The notes under the pieces: generated by a model | What the model was told of the DNA's origin: nothing | Database searches by the model: none | Seen by the model: the letters and a program-made list of their open reading frames with translations, nothing else | Position numbers and translations under genes: made by a program | Assembly: GCA_023436715.1 (NCBI GenBank) | Contig: JAEZIJ010000070.1 | Location: 1-32,245, forward strand | Source: Acidobacteriota bacterium | GTDB lineage: Bacteria > Acidobacteriota > Terriglobia > Bryobacterales > Bryobacteraceae | Length of the DNA: 32,245 nucleotides | Reading direction: 5' to 3' | Shown: in pieces, positions 1 to 7,028 of the stretch | Position numbering within the stretch: the first letter of the stretch is position 1 | Layout of the letters: each line of letters opens with the position of its first letter

Positions 1-168
1 GGCTTTCGACACTCCGCTCGGCTCGGTCGGATCTCTCCGCCCGGCTGGAGTCTGCTACCGGGCGCTCCGGCGCTTACCCGGACAGGACTTGCACCTGCTA
101 GAACAACGCGTCTTTCAGGACGCACCACGTTCGCCATTGTATCTTGAATACTGACCTGGAAACCGGAA
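1..168. other. Window edge without a recognised gene
   Basis: I see no convincing reading frame here. Positions 108-123 form a small hairpin (GCGTC, six-base loop, GACGC) shortly before the pcm start. It may be the end of a repeat or an upstream leader cut by the window edge, but nothing in the sequence decides this. Confidence 0.3.
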
Positions 169-861
169 ATGATGATCTCCGTTCTGACGGCTCTCGTCTT
201 GCTGCCGCTGCTCGTCCGGGCGCAGGATCCTTACGCGGAGAAGCGGGCGCACATGGTCCGCACGCAGATCGAGGACCGCGGCGTGCGAAACCCTGATGTG
301 CTGCGCGTCATCGAAAGCGTGCCCCGCCACTTGTTCATGCCCGAAAACGTACGGGGACTGGCCTACGGCGATCACCCCGTGAGGTTGGGCTACGGCCAGA
401 CGATCTCGCAGCCCTACATCGTGGGCCTTATGACCGAACTGCTCGCTGCCGGACGAACCCATACGGTGCTGGAGGTCGGCACGGGATCGGGCTACCAGGC
501 GGCTGTGCTCTCTAAGTTGGCACAGAGCGTCTATTCCATTGAAATCGTCCCCGAACTCGCGCGTTCGGCGGCGGCGACGCTGAAGAATCTCGGCTACGAC
601 AACGTCACTGTGCGGCTCGGCGATGGCTATCGGGGCTGGCCTGAGCAAGCCCCGTTCGACCGCGTGATCCTCACCGCCGCCCCGCCTCGGATCCCGCAGG
701 AATTGATTGACCAACTCAAGCCCGGCGGCAGGTTGGTGGCCCCCGAGGGCTCGTCCGCCGTTGGCCAGCAGTTGGTGGTTATTGGCAAGAGCGCGGACGG
801 GAAGATCACAAGGAAAGCGGTCTTACCGGTCATGTTCGTGCCCATGGTGCCGGGCAAGTAA
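169..861 (+). CDS. pcm: Protein-L-isoaspartate O-methyltransferase, apparently exported
   Basis: This enzyme uses S-adenosylmethionine (SAM) to methylate L-isoaspartyl residues in damaged proteins, which starts their repair. The 230-residue product has the family core: GQTISQPYIV at residues 76-85, the SAM-binding motif I VLEVGTGSGYQ at 100-110, and a C-terminal RLVAPEG segment. Length fits the family, plus an N-terminal extension of about 20 residues. That extension is hydrophobic (VLTALVLLPLLVRAQ) and looks like a signal peptide cleaved near ARA/RAQ, so the protein may act outside the cytoplasm. This is unusual, because SAM is cytoplasmic. Two ATGs stand in tandem at 169 and 172; a later start would remove the leader but has no better ribosome site. 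A family A repeat follows directly after the stop. Confidence 0.9.
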   Translation: MMISVLTALVLLPLLVRAQDPYAEKRAHMVRTQIEDRGVRNPDVLRVIESVPRHLFMPENVRGLAYGDHPVRLGYGQTISQPYIVGLMTELLAAGRTHTVLEVGTGSGYQAAVLSKLAQSVYSIEIVPELARSAAATLKNLGYDNVTVRLGDGYRGWPEQAPFDRVILTAAPPRIPQELIDQLKPGGRLVAPEGSSAVGQQLVVIGKSADGKITRKAVLPVMFVPMVPGK

Positions 862-870
862 TGTGCACAT

Positions 871-940
871 GGGCCTTGTATCAGGGCACGGCTTCAGCCG
901 TGCCGCAAAGCGCTGGCAAACCACGGGCTTCAGCCCCTGC
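871..940 (+). repeat. Family A palindromic element, copy A1
   Basis: This element begins about 10 bases after the pcm stop and reads in the same direction as pcm. It holds the hairpin GGCACGGCT-TC-AGCCGTGCC and a second small stem around GGGCT/AGCCC. The same unit, with small changes, recurs at 12735-12812, 12903-12957, 13026-13080 and 14280-14353. The 861-1163 gap contains this element, an inverted partial partner and no gene. Confidence 0.85.
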
Positions 941-990
941 GCCGAGCCGCTGACCCGGTGGCGAGAGCCCTCGTTTTCCCGCCCGTTTCC

Positions 991-1010
991 GGCTGAAGCC
1001 GTGCCCTGAT
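991..1010 (-). repeat. Inverted partial family A element
   Basis: These 20 bases are the exact reverse complement of 880-899 inside copy A1. The two arms are separated by 91 bases, giving an inverted doublet like the REP doublets (REPINs) of other bacteria. The segment between the arms is not coding as far as I can see. Confidence 0.8.
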
Positions 1011-1163
1011 GCGAAAGGGCTGATTTCCTGCTTTTCGGCTATGATGGAACTAGATCGGGCGCCGATCTGGGAATGTCGGCCCACGTAATCCGCTGAAGTT
1101 CATCTCCGCCCGCAACGCCATTTCACGATCGACTCCCGTACTGATGAACGGAGGGACTCTAAT

Positions 1164-1493
1164 ATGGCGACCAACGAACCGACCCGGCCCCCTGAGCCAA
1201 TGACAACGGGTGCTACGCCGGCCGGCGGAGGCGCTGCGCGCGCGTTCGAGCGCCCTGAGGCGGATGTAGCGCCTTACCGCCCCGGTGCGCCGCGGAACCG
1301 TCTGGTATCGATGTCCCGTTCGGTGGGCCACTACACGGGAACCGCAGTGGGCATGCTCCGCGGGACGCGGCGCCGGTCTATGCGTCAGGGAATTCGCGAA
1401 CAGGTTGAGCACATGGTGCGCGAACATCCCTCGGTGCTGGCCGGCGCGGCAGTCTTGGGCTTTGTTGTGGGACGCGTGCTGAGGGGACGCTGA
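1164..1493 (+). CDS. Small membrane-anchored protein, YqjD/ElaB-like
   Basis: A 109-residue protein with a Pro/Gly/Ala-rich N-terminal half, a basic middle (RGTRRRSMRQ) and a C-terminal hydrophobic anchor, HPSVLAGAAVLGFVVGRVL, at about residues 86-104. This matches the plan of YqjD/ElaB/DUF883 proteins, which attach to the inner membrane by the C-terminus and in E. coli associate with ribosomes. The match rests on architecture only. A good ribosome site (GGAGGG) lies about eight bases before the ATG. The next gene starts one base after the stop, and the two genes behind it also fit a yqjD-yqjE-like trio. Precise function is unknown. Confidence 0.7.
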   Translation: MATNEPTRPPEPMTTGATPAGGGAARAFERPEADVAPYRPGAPRNRLVSMSRSVGHYTGTAVGMLRGTRRRSMRQGIREQVEHMVREHPSVLAGAAVLGFVVGRVLRGR

Positions 1494-1494
1494 A

Positions 1495-1899
1495 ATGGCA
1501 CAGCGCTATGAACCGATCTCCGGTGATCGTTCTACGGCCGACCTCATCAGGGATGTGGTGACCAGCATTCAGGGCATCATCCGCTCGGAAATCCGGCTGG
1601 CGAACGTCGAGATGAAGGAGAAAGCGAGCAAGGCGAGCAGGGCCGGCATCGTCCTGGCGGGTGGCGGCGTCCTGCTCCTGTACGCGTTGGGCTTCCTGTT
1701 CACCAGCATCTATCACGCGCTCAACATCGCACTGAGACCTTGGCTCTCGGCACTCCTCGTTTTCGCCGTTCTCGCTATCGTCGGGGGAGTGATGCTCTCC
1801 ATTGGCAGAAGACGTCTGAAGCAGATCGATCCGAAACCGCAAATGACGGTCGAAGCCGTAAAGGAAAACGTGCAATGGCTGAGAACCCAGACCAGATAA
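1495..1899 (+). CDS. Phage-holin-superfamily III membrane protein (PF07332, YqjE-like)
   Basis: A 134-residue protein with the PF07332 layout: an N-terminal amphipathic region (STADLIRDVVTSIQGIIRSE, about residues 13-32), a charged helix, then two membrane segments (about 52-75 and 82-103) and a basic tail. Despite the family name, these proteins are common in non-phage chromosomes and their role is unsettled. The start is one base after the previous stop, with GAGGGGA as ribosome site. The 3' end overlaps the next gene. With its neighbours it forms a compact three-gene envelope operon. Confidence 0.8.
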   Translation: MAQRYEPISGDRSTADLIRDVVTSIQGIIRSEIRLANVEMKEKASKASRAGIVLAGGGVLLLYALGFLFTSIYHALNIALRPWLSALLVFAVLAIVGGVMLSIGRRRLKQIDPKPQMTVEAVKENVQWLRTQTR

Positions 1900-2063
1900 A
1901 GCGTGAGATCGAAGCGCAACGCGAGGCGCTCGGAGTGAACTTACAGCATCTCGAGAACCGGTTCAGAACGGCGACGAACTGGCGCACATGGCTGGACAGG
2001 AAGCCGCTAGTTGCGCTCGGTATTGCATTCGGAGGCGGTCTGCTGCTGGCAACCAGGCGTTGA
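1875..2063 (+). CDS. DUF3618-like small membrane protein
   Basis: A 62-residue protein. The N-terminal part (PDQIKREIEAQREALGVNLQ) is the typical DUF3618 helix, followed by a basic WRTWLDRKP linker and one C-terminal membrane segment (LVALGIAFGGGLLLATRR). DUF3618 genes are regularly found beside PF07332 genes, as here. The ATG at 1875 lies inside the 3' end of the upstream gene, and AAGGAAAA seven bases before it serves as ribosome site. A longer frame reaching back to 1740 exists, but its extra residues only read the upstream gene out of frame. Function unknown; probably an envelope or membrane-organising role with the two genes before it. Confidence 0.8.
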   Translation: MAENPDQIKREIEAQREALGVNLQHLENRFRTATNWRTWLDRKPLVALGIAFGGGLLLATRR

Positions 2064-2079
2064 GCAACGGAGCGGTTTC

Positions 2080-2391
2080 CTATCCCAACAAATCCAGCGC
2101 GGCCTCCAGTTCGCTCCGCGCGTGCTGGTCCCCTATGCGTCCGGAAGCCTCGACGCCCTGGGCGTACATCTCGCGTGCCTCCTCCGCCCGCCCCAGCCTC
2201 TCCAGCGCCTGCCCGCCCTGGAAATAGGCGTAGGCATAGTCCGGATTATTGGCCACCAACGCCCGATACTCTGCCACCGCATCCTCAAGGCGCCCCGCTT
2301 TCCCGTATTCCATCGCCAATCCGTAGCGGGCCAGAGTGTTCTTCGGGTCCTGCGCCAGGATACCCTTCAGCAGTTCCAGACGTTCCTTCAT
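2080..2391 (-). CDS. Tetratricopeptide-repeat protein
   Basis: A 103-residue protein made almost entirely of TPR helices: one repeat around residues 15-48 (NTLARYGLAMEYGKAGRLED), a second around 50-82 (YAYFQGGQALERLGRAEEA), and a capping helix. There is no signal peptide or catalytic domain, so it is likely a cytoplasmic protein-protein adaptor. A GGAAGGA ribosome site stands just before the ATG. It is transcribed away from the gene starting at 2438, with only 46 bases between the two starts, so both promoters share that gap. Partner unknown. Confidence 0.85.
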   Translation of the reverse strand: MKERLELLKGILAQDPKNTLARYGLAMEYGKAGRLEDAVAEYRALVANNPDYAYAYFQGGQALERLGRAEEAREMYAQGVEASGRIGDQHARSELEAALDLLG

Positions 2392-2437
2392 GATTCCTTC
2401 CCTGGGAGGATGTGCCTTCTATGCTAATATACCTGCG

Positions 2438-2881
2438 ATGGCGTGTCCGTATTTCTACCCCCAGGAACGGTCTGAAAACAAGGGTAAACACCCCAGGTTG
2501 CCGCTAGGTGACCCCTACACGGGGCTGTGCATGGCTGACCCGATGCGAAGCTGGCGGCCCGACGACTCCGTGCTCCGCGAGTCCTGCAATCTCGGCTATG
2601 CGCGCGACAAATGCCCCCGCTTTCCCAAGGGCTCCGGACCGGACGCCATCCGCTTCAGCGTTACCGGCGATCAGGACGGCGTGCTGAAGATCTTCTATAT
2701 CTCCGAGCGGAATCACGAAGCGCTCGAACACGGCACGCTCGAGTACTCCATCGAGGAAGGCAAACTCCTCACGGGCGAGATCAACAATCTGTTGCACAAA
2801 CAGGTGCAGGCATACGTGGATAGCTACCTCCTGCGTAAACACCAGCCGGAAGAACAGGCGAAGAACCCACATCGCCGGTGA
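2438..2881 (+). CDS. Conserved-looking hypothetical protein with four N-terminal cysteines
   Basis: I do not recognise this 147-residue protein. Its first 60 residues carry four cysteines (C3, C31, C50, C59) in a proline-rich context (ACPYFYPQE..., CNLGYARDKCPRFP). This could hold a metal ion or iron-sulfur cluster, but no known motif is matched. The second half looks like an alpha/beta domain (IRFSVTGDQDGVLKIFYISE) followed by a long helix. The ATG at 2438 is chosen because the cysteine region begins there; the longer frame from 2336 runs through the neighbour's 5' region. No ribosome site is visible. A TAATAT box ends about eight bases before the ATG, so the message could be leaderless. Confidence 0.65.
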   Translation: MACPYFYPQERSENKGKHPRLPLGDPYTGLCMADPMRSWRPDDSVLRESCNLGYARDKCPRFPKGSGPDAIRFSVTGDQDGVLKIFYISERNHEALEHGTLEYSIEEGKLLTGEINNLLHKQVQAYVDSYLLRKHQPEEQAKNPHRR

Positions 2882-2888
2882 TCAAATT

Positions 2889-3428
2889 GTGAACCCATCT
2901 TCGAAGTTCGCGCGCGAGAGCGGCATTCCGGCGAGCCCGCAAAACGAATTCCTCATAGCCCGGCCGGTGTGCGAGTCCAAGTCCGAGTATTCCGAACTCG
3001 CACTACCCAACGATGCGAACGCGTTCGGCTTCCTGCTCGGCGGCAAGGTGATGCATCTGGTCGATCTCGCCGCCGCCATGGCCGCCATGCGCCACGCCCG
3101 CCGGCCTGTGGTCACCGCCTCGGTGGACCACATGAACTTTCTCCACCCCATCCACATCGGGCAGCTCGTCATTCTGAAATCCTCCGTGAACCGCGTCTTC
3201 AAGACTTCGATGGAAGTTGGAGTGAAGGTATTCGTCGAGGACCTCATGACGGGCGAGCACAAACACACCTCGTCCGCGTATCTGACTTTCGTGGCGATCA
3301 ATCCGGAGGGGAGTGCAATTCTCATTCCGCCCGCGATCCCGGAATCGGATGAGGAAAAACGCCGCTTTGATGAGGCGGGACAGCGGCGTGCGTACCGCCT
3401 CGAACTGAAGAAGCGGTACGCTAAGTAA
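2889..3428 (+). CDS. Hotdog-fold acyl-CoA thioesterase (YciA/BFIT type)
   Basis: This enzyme hydrolyses acyl-CoA thioesters to free acid and CoA. The hotdog domain covers about residues 30-140 with the family signature LPNDANAFGFLLGGKVMHLV (39-58), then the presumed catalytic Asp59 and the central-helix AAAMAA. The strand TASVDHMNFLHPIHIGQLVI follows, as in YciA and acyl-CoA hydrolases of this family. At 179 residues it is slightly longer than YciA because of a C-terminal charged tail (DEEKRRFDEAGQRRAYRLEL). The start is a GTG, seven bases after the previous stop, so it may be cotranscribed with the cysteine-containing gene. The chain length it prefers cannot be told from sequence. Confidence 0.88.
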   Translation: MNPSSKFARESGIPASPQNEFLIARPVCESKSEYSELALPNDANAFGFLLGGKVMHLVDLAAAMAAMRHARRPVVTASVDHMNFLHPIHIGQLVILKSSVNRVFKTSMEVGVKVFVEDLMTGEHKHTSSAYLTFVAINPEGSAILIPPAIPESDEEKRRFDEAGQRRAYRLELKKRYAK

Positions 3429-3441
3429 CGCCCAAACCAAC

Positions 3442-3777
3442 TTACCCTGAAACTTTGTACATGTACTTGATCGCCGGCTTATACACGAGCAGGTTCGGCT
3501 CGCCTTCCCGGTGAATCTTCAGGCAGTTCTTGTCATACCACTCGATGATTCCCTCGATTGTCTCCCCGTCCTGGAAGACGAAAACCATCGGCGTCTTCGC
3601 CTGCATTTGCTTCAGATAGTAAAAGTTCTCCGCGTTCGTCTGCTCGGGGGGGATAACTTTCTTCTGTTGGCTCTGGTTCGGATTTTGGTTCGCAACGTTG
3701 CGGCGATTTGCTGGGTTCATCTGATCCTTCATTTCAACCAGGGACGGACGGATTAGTCGGCGGTTGGCAGGCTCCAT
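3442..3777 (-). CDS. hfq: Hfq-like RNA chaperone with divergent Sm2 motif
   Basis: Hfq forms a ring that pairs small RNAs with messenger RNAs. Residues 48-108 fit the Sm fold: the N-terminal helix NFYYLKQMQ, strand PMVFVFQDGETIEGIIEWYD (Sm1) and EPNLLVYKPAIKYMYKV (Sm2). The classic YKHAI motif that binds U-rich RNA reads YKPAI at 99-103, so the usual histidine is missing. A 45-residue N-terminal extension rich in Asn/Gln/Pro precedes the Sm domain. The ATG at 3777 is supported by a clear AAAGGAGAGG ribosome site six bases away; internal Met16 and Met20 are weaker choices. The gene is convergent with the thioesterase gene, 13 bases apart. The 171 bases before it hold nothing I can identify. 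Confidence 0.85.
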   Translation of the reverse strand: MEPANRRLIRPSLVEMKDQMNPANRRNVANQNPNQSQQKKVIPPEQTNAENFYYLKQMQAKTPMVFVFQDGETIEGIIEWYDKNCLKIHREGEPNLLVYKPAIKYMYKVSG

Positions 3778-3948
3778 AGCAAGCCTCTCCTTTATGAAGA
3801 AAAGTTAATAAATATATCGCAGGGCTCGGACTACGGGAGCCGGGCGGTAAGTTTGGACTTATGTCTTATGTATACGAATAACACAACCCCACATACCTCG
3901 CAAGCACAAGTTCCAAACCGGATCTGGAACTCCTGGTCAATCGACGGC

Positions 3949-5112
3949 CTATAGCCGGGGCCGCGCTTCGATTTCTCCGGCCAGCGGTCGAACGTAGTCC
4001 AGAAACTCGGGCGACACATCGTTTCCCTCGAGGTGAATCCATTCCGCGGGGAACCGCCGCTCCGTATACGCCACGTCTTCGAGCTCCGCCAACCCGGTCG
4101 TCGAACGGTACGGGGTATTGGATTCTCGCACCAGCGTCACCATCTTGCCGGTCGTTCCCTCGACGGCCGCGGCAACGGCCGCGCGACCGCACAGGCGCGC
4201 TTCGTCGCGGTCCACGCGGGAAGCGAACGCGCCGCTCGACCGGCCCAGCACACCGGGTTTCTCGCTGCGCGCACGAATTTTGAGCCTGTCCAGGATCAAC
4301 TGCGCCAGCACGTGCCCGAGATTCGCCGACAGCGTCCGTTGGAACCCGTCCGGAGCGAATTGGTCGGCGCCGAACTGTCCCCCTTTGTCGTCTGTCTGCC
4401 CCTCGCAGACGGCCACGACAGCGTATCCCAGCCGTCCGTATACGCGCTCGACATCCGCCAGGAACTTCTCCGGGGACAACGGTCGTTCAGGGAAGTAGAT
4501 GAGGTGCGGAGGGTCGTCTGGAACACGCCGCGCCAGCGCCGTCGCCGCCACGAGCCAACCCACGTTCCGGCCCATCACCTCGACCACGCTCACGCGTCCC
4601 GGCAACTCGCGAATATCCGAGCCGATGTCGCGCACGGCGCACGCGAAAAACCGCGCTGTGGAGCCGTACCCGGGTGTGTGGTCGGTCCCAACGATGTCGT
4701 TATCGATCGTCTTCGGTATCCCGACGACCCGCAGTTCGTAACCCGCCTCGCGGGCGGCGCGGCCGATGCGCATTGCCAGGTACATCGAGCCGTTCCCGCC
4801 GTTGTAAAAGAAATACCGAACGCCGCGCTTTCGGAAGACCTCCAGCACGCGCTCGTACTCCTCTTCCCGAACCCCGCGGCGGCAGGACCCGAGCGCCGAG
4901 CCGGGCGTCTCCCCGACGCCTTCGATGAGGGCCGGGTCCAGACGATAGAGATCGATGAAATCGTCTTCGAGCACGCCTTGGATGCCCCGGCGCGCGCCAT
5001 AGAGAGCGGTGATTTCGCCGTGCCGCCGGCACTCCTCCACCACCCCCGCCAGGCTCGCGTTCATCACGATGGTCGGCCCGCCACCGTGTGCAACCACTGC
5101 CGTGCTACCCAT
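3949..5112 (-). CDS. 6-phosphofructokinase family protein, phosphoryl donor uncertain
   Basis: This enzyme phosphorylates fructose 6-phosphate to fructose 1,6-bisphosphate in glycolysis, or works in reverse if pyrophosphate-linked. The 387-residue chain has the family motifs: HGGGPTIVMNAS at 9-20, NGGNGSM at 104-110, PKTIDND at 133-139 with the catalytic aspartate, and MGRNVGW at 180-186. Two positions predict the donor in E. coli PfkA: Gly104 and Gly124 mean ATP; Asp and Lys mean pyrophosphate. Here the first is Gly (GGNGS) and the second Lys (PKTIDND), a mixed pair also known from plant and trypanosome ATP enzymes. The donor is therefore open. The gene stands alone, separated from holB by the B1 repeat doublet, with a GGAAGGGAA ribosome site. 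Confidence 0.88.
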   Translation of the reverse strand: MGSTAVVAHGGGPTIVMNASLAGVVEECRRHGEITALYGARRGIQGVLEDDFIDLYRLDPALIEGVGETPGSALGSCRRGVREEEYERVLEVFRKRGVRYFFYNGGNGSMYLAMRIGRAAREAGYELRVVGIPKTIDNDIVGTDHTPGYGSTARFFACAVRDIGSDIRELPGRVSVVEVMGRNVGWLVAATALARRVPDDPPHLIYFPERPLSPEKFLADVERVYGRLGYAVVAVCEGQTDDKGGQFGADQFAPDGFQRTLSANLGHVLAQLILDRLKIRARSEKPGVLGRSSGAFASRVDRDEARLCGRAAVAAAVEGTTGKMVTLVRESNTPYRSTTGLAELEDVAYTERRFPAEWIHLEGNDVSPEFLDYVRPLAGEIEARPRL

Positions 5113-5170
5113 AGATTCCCTTCCGCATTTGTACTGCTACAGCCTGGAATCTTGGACCGTAAAAGCTCTT

Positions 5171-5212
5171 GTGGGGCAGGCCCTCGGCCTGCGGCGGCCT
5201 CTCAGGCCGCCT
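5171..5212 (+). repeat. Family B hairpin unit, left arm of doublet B1
   Basis: This unit holds two hairpins in a row: GCAGGCC-CTC-GGCCTGC and GGCGGCCT-CTC-AGGCCGCC, opened by GTGGGG. It is repeated in inverse at 5320-5359. The 5113-5362 gap contains only this doublet and its spacer; I see no gene in it. Confidence 0.85.
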
Positions 5213-5319
5213 TCGAACCGCTTGCCGCATCACCTACATGTGATCGCGAAAAGGCACCGACTCCGCCCGCCATCGCTGAGCCTTGCCGCAAGAGCGGATG
5301 ATTATGCGGTCCAACGCAG

Positions 5320-5359
5320 GGCGGCCTGAGAGCCGCCGCAGGCCGAGGGCCTGCCCCAC
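5320..5359 (-). repeat. Family B hairpin unit, right arm of doublet B1
   Basis: This is the reverse complement of 5171-5210 apart from one missing G. It lies only three bases after the holB stop codon (stop complement begins at 5363). The two arms enclose about 107 bases of unassigned sequence. Confidence 0.85.
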
Positions 5360-5362
5360 GAA

Positions 5363-6385
5363 TTACGCCGCCCGCAACTCGACAATCATCGCGTCGAGTG
5401 CGATGTTCTTCTGAATGTTCCGCCGCACGAGTTCCGAAAGCTCATCCACCTTCGCCACGGCTTTCCGCATCCACGCAAAGCTGACCCGCTCCGCAAGCGC
5501 CGCTAACTGCTCCCGTACCTCGGCGTTCCGTATCGCGCCCCCGCCATGTTGGATTCGCAGCATGTCCTCCAGCAGCGAGTACAGCGTCCGCAGCAGAGGC
5601 TCCAGCTTCTCCTGCCGGCTCGCGCCCGACTCCGCGTACTTTACCCACGCCGCGAACGGCGCCGCTCCCGCGGCCACTTCGAGCAGCGTGAGCATCGCCG
5701 CGCGGCGTCTGTCATAGACCTCCAGGTCGATCGAGACCGAGAGCCCCGGGCTGCCCTGCGCCAGTTCGATGCGCCTGCTCGCTTCCGCAAGCTGTCGAGA
5801 AGCGGCGAATCGCCGCATCTCCTCGTCGCCCAAAGGCCCGAGGTGCAGCAACACCGCCCGCGAGCGGATCGTCGGAAGCAGGTCGTACGGGTTCGTCGCG
5901 GTGAGGAACAGGATCAGATGATCGGGCGGCTCTTCGAGCGTCTTGAGAAGCGAGTTCGCGGCCTGCTCGCCCGCGCGGTCGATCTGATCGATCAGAAAAA
6001 CGCGCCGGCTGCCCTTGAGCGGCTTGAATTGCGCACGCTCCTTGAGCAGCCTCATCTGCGGAATGGATATCTGCCGCAACGGCCCGTCCGGCGCGAATGT
6101 CACGAAGTCGGCATAGGACGCGAACAGCAGCGGGTCGTCATTGCGCTTGTCGGCGGGCCACTTTTCCCGCTCGGCTATGGTGTCGAGGTTCTCGGGCCGG
6201 CTGAGGTCGTCCTTTTCGATGAGGTCCGCGTGCCCCATCAGCTTTGCGGCAAACCGCCGCGCCAGCGTGGCCTTGCCGGCGCCCTCCAGCCCGGCCAGCA
6301 GTATGGTTTGCGGAATGCGGCCGCTCTCGAGCATTTGCTCGAGCGCCTCAACCACCGCACAGTTGCCGTAGTAATCCTCAAACAT
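5363..6385 (-). CDS. holB: DNA polymerase III delta-prime subunit
   Basis: Delta-prime is part of the clamp loader that places the sliding clamp on DNA. The 340-residue protein has an AAA+ fold: Walker A-like GLEGAGKAT at 32-40, Walker B-like RRVFLIDQIDRAG near 126-138, and the SLLKTLEEPP segment that follows in clamp-loader subunits, with LTATNPYDLLPTIRSRA as sensor 1/arginine-finger region. The C-terminal third is the helical collar. The zinc-binding cysteines of some clamp-loader subunits are absent. It overlaps tmk by eight bases; tmk-holB is a common bacterial pair, which supports the call. It is the last gene of the yicC-to-holB block, with a B doublet after its stop. Confidence 0.92.
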   Translation of the reverse strand: MFEDYYGNCAVVEALEQMLESGRIPQTILLAGLEGAGKATLARRFAAKLMGHADLIEKDDLSRPENLDTIAEREKWPADKRNDDPLLFASYADFVTFAPDGPLRQISIPQMRLLKERAQFKPLKGSRRVFLIDQIDRAGEQAANSLLKTLEEPPDHLILFLTATNPYDLLPTIRSRAVLLHLGPLGDEEMRRFAASRQLAEASRRIELAQGSPGLSVSIDLEVYDRRRAAMLTLLEVAAGAAPFAAWVKYAESGASRQEKLEPLLRTLYSLLEDMLRIQHGGGAIRNAEVREQLAALAERVSFAWMRKAVAKVDELSELVRRNIQKNIALDAMIVELRAA

Positions 6386-7028
6386 CGATGATCGTCACCA
6401 GAGGGCGCACGGCATCCCAAACCGCGGCCGCCACCGTCCCGACACTCGCCCGCCCATCGATCACACGGAACCGCCTCGGCTCTCGGCCCGCCATCCGTTT
6501 GTACGCCTGGCGCACGCGGTGATGGAACTCCAGCGCCTGCTCGTCCATGCGAGTCTCGGTATGGCTCAGGTTGCGCTCCCGGGCGCGCGCAAGGCTGGTC
6601 TCAATGTCGATGTCGATGAGGATCGTCACATCCGGCATCAGCCCGTGGCACGCGATGCGGTCGAGCGCCAGCACCGCGTCCTCGCCCAAACCGCGCCCGT
6701 AGCCCTGGTACGCCATCGAGGAATCCGTGAAGCGGTCCGACAGCACGATCGTTCCCTGCTCCAGCGCGGGGAGAATCAACTCCTCCACGTTCTGCGCGCG
6801 GCTCGCGAAGTAGAGCAGCAGTTCGGGCGTGGCGCGCAAGTCCTGGTTTGCCGAATCGAGCAGAATCCGCCGGATCTGTTCCCCGATCCGCGTGCCGCCC
6901 GGCTCCACCGTCTCAAGCACGCTCCGGCCCTCGGCCCGCAGCCGTTCGGCCAGCAGCCGCATCTGCGTGCTCTTGCCGCAGCCGTCGCCGCCTTCGAATG
7001 TGATGAATACGCCGCGGCGCTTAGTCAT
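6378..7028 (-). CDS. tmk: Thymidylate kinase
   Basis: The enzyme phosphorylates dTMP to dTDP with ATP, an essential step towards dTTP. The 216-residue product has the P-loop GGDGCGKST at 13-21, the EPGGTRIGEQIRRILLD segment that binds the substrate, and the DRF motif in LSDRFTDSSMAYQGYGRG, followed by the lid region RARERN. Length is normal. It overlaps the glycosylase gene upstream and holB downstream by eight bases each, so the three are very likely translated in a coupled way. Nothing unusual is visible. Confidence 0.95.
   Translation of the reverse strand: MTKRRGVFITFEGGDGCGKSTQMRLLAERLRAEGRSVLETVEPGGTRIGEQIRRILLDSANQDLRATPELLLYFASRAQNVEELILPALEQGTIVLSDRFTDSSMAYQGYGRGLGEDAVLALDRIACHGLMPDVTILIDIDIETSLARARERNLSHTETRMDEQALEFHHRVRQAYKRMAGREPRRFRVIDGRASVGTVAAAVWDAVRPLVTIIDV

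Noticed and set aside
4033..5301. A 422-codon plus-strand frame opposite the phosphofructokinase
   Set aside because: It has no recognisable domain and reads through the B1 repeat arm. The opposite strand carries all PFK motifs.
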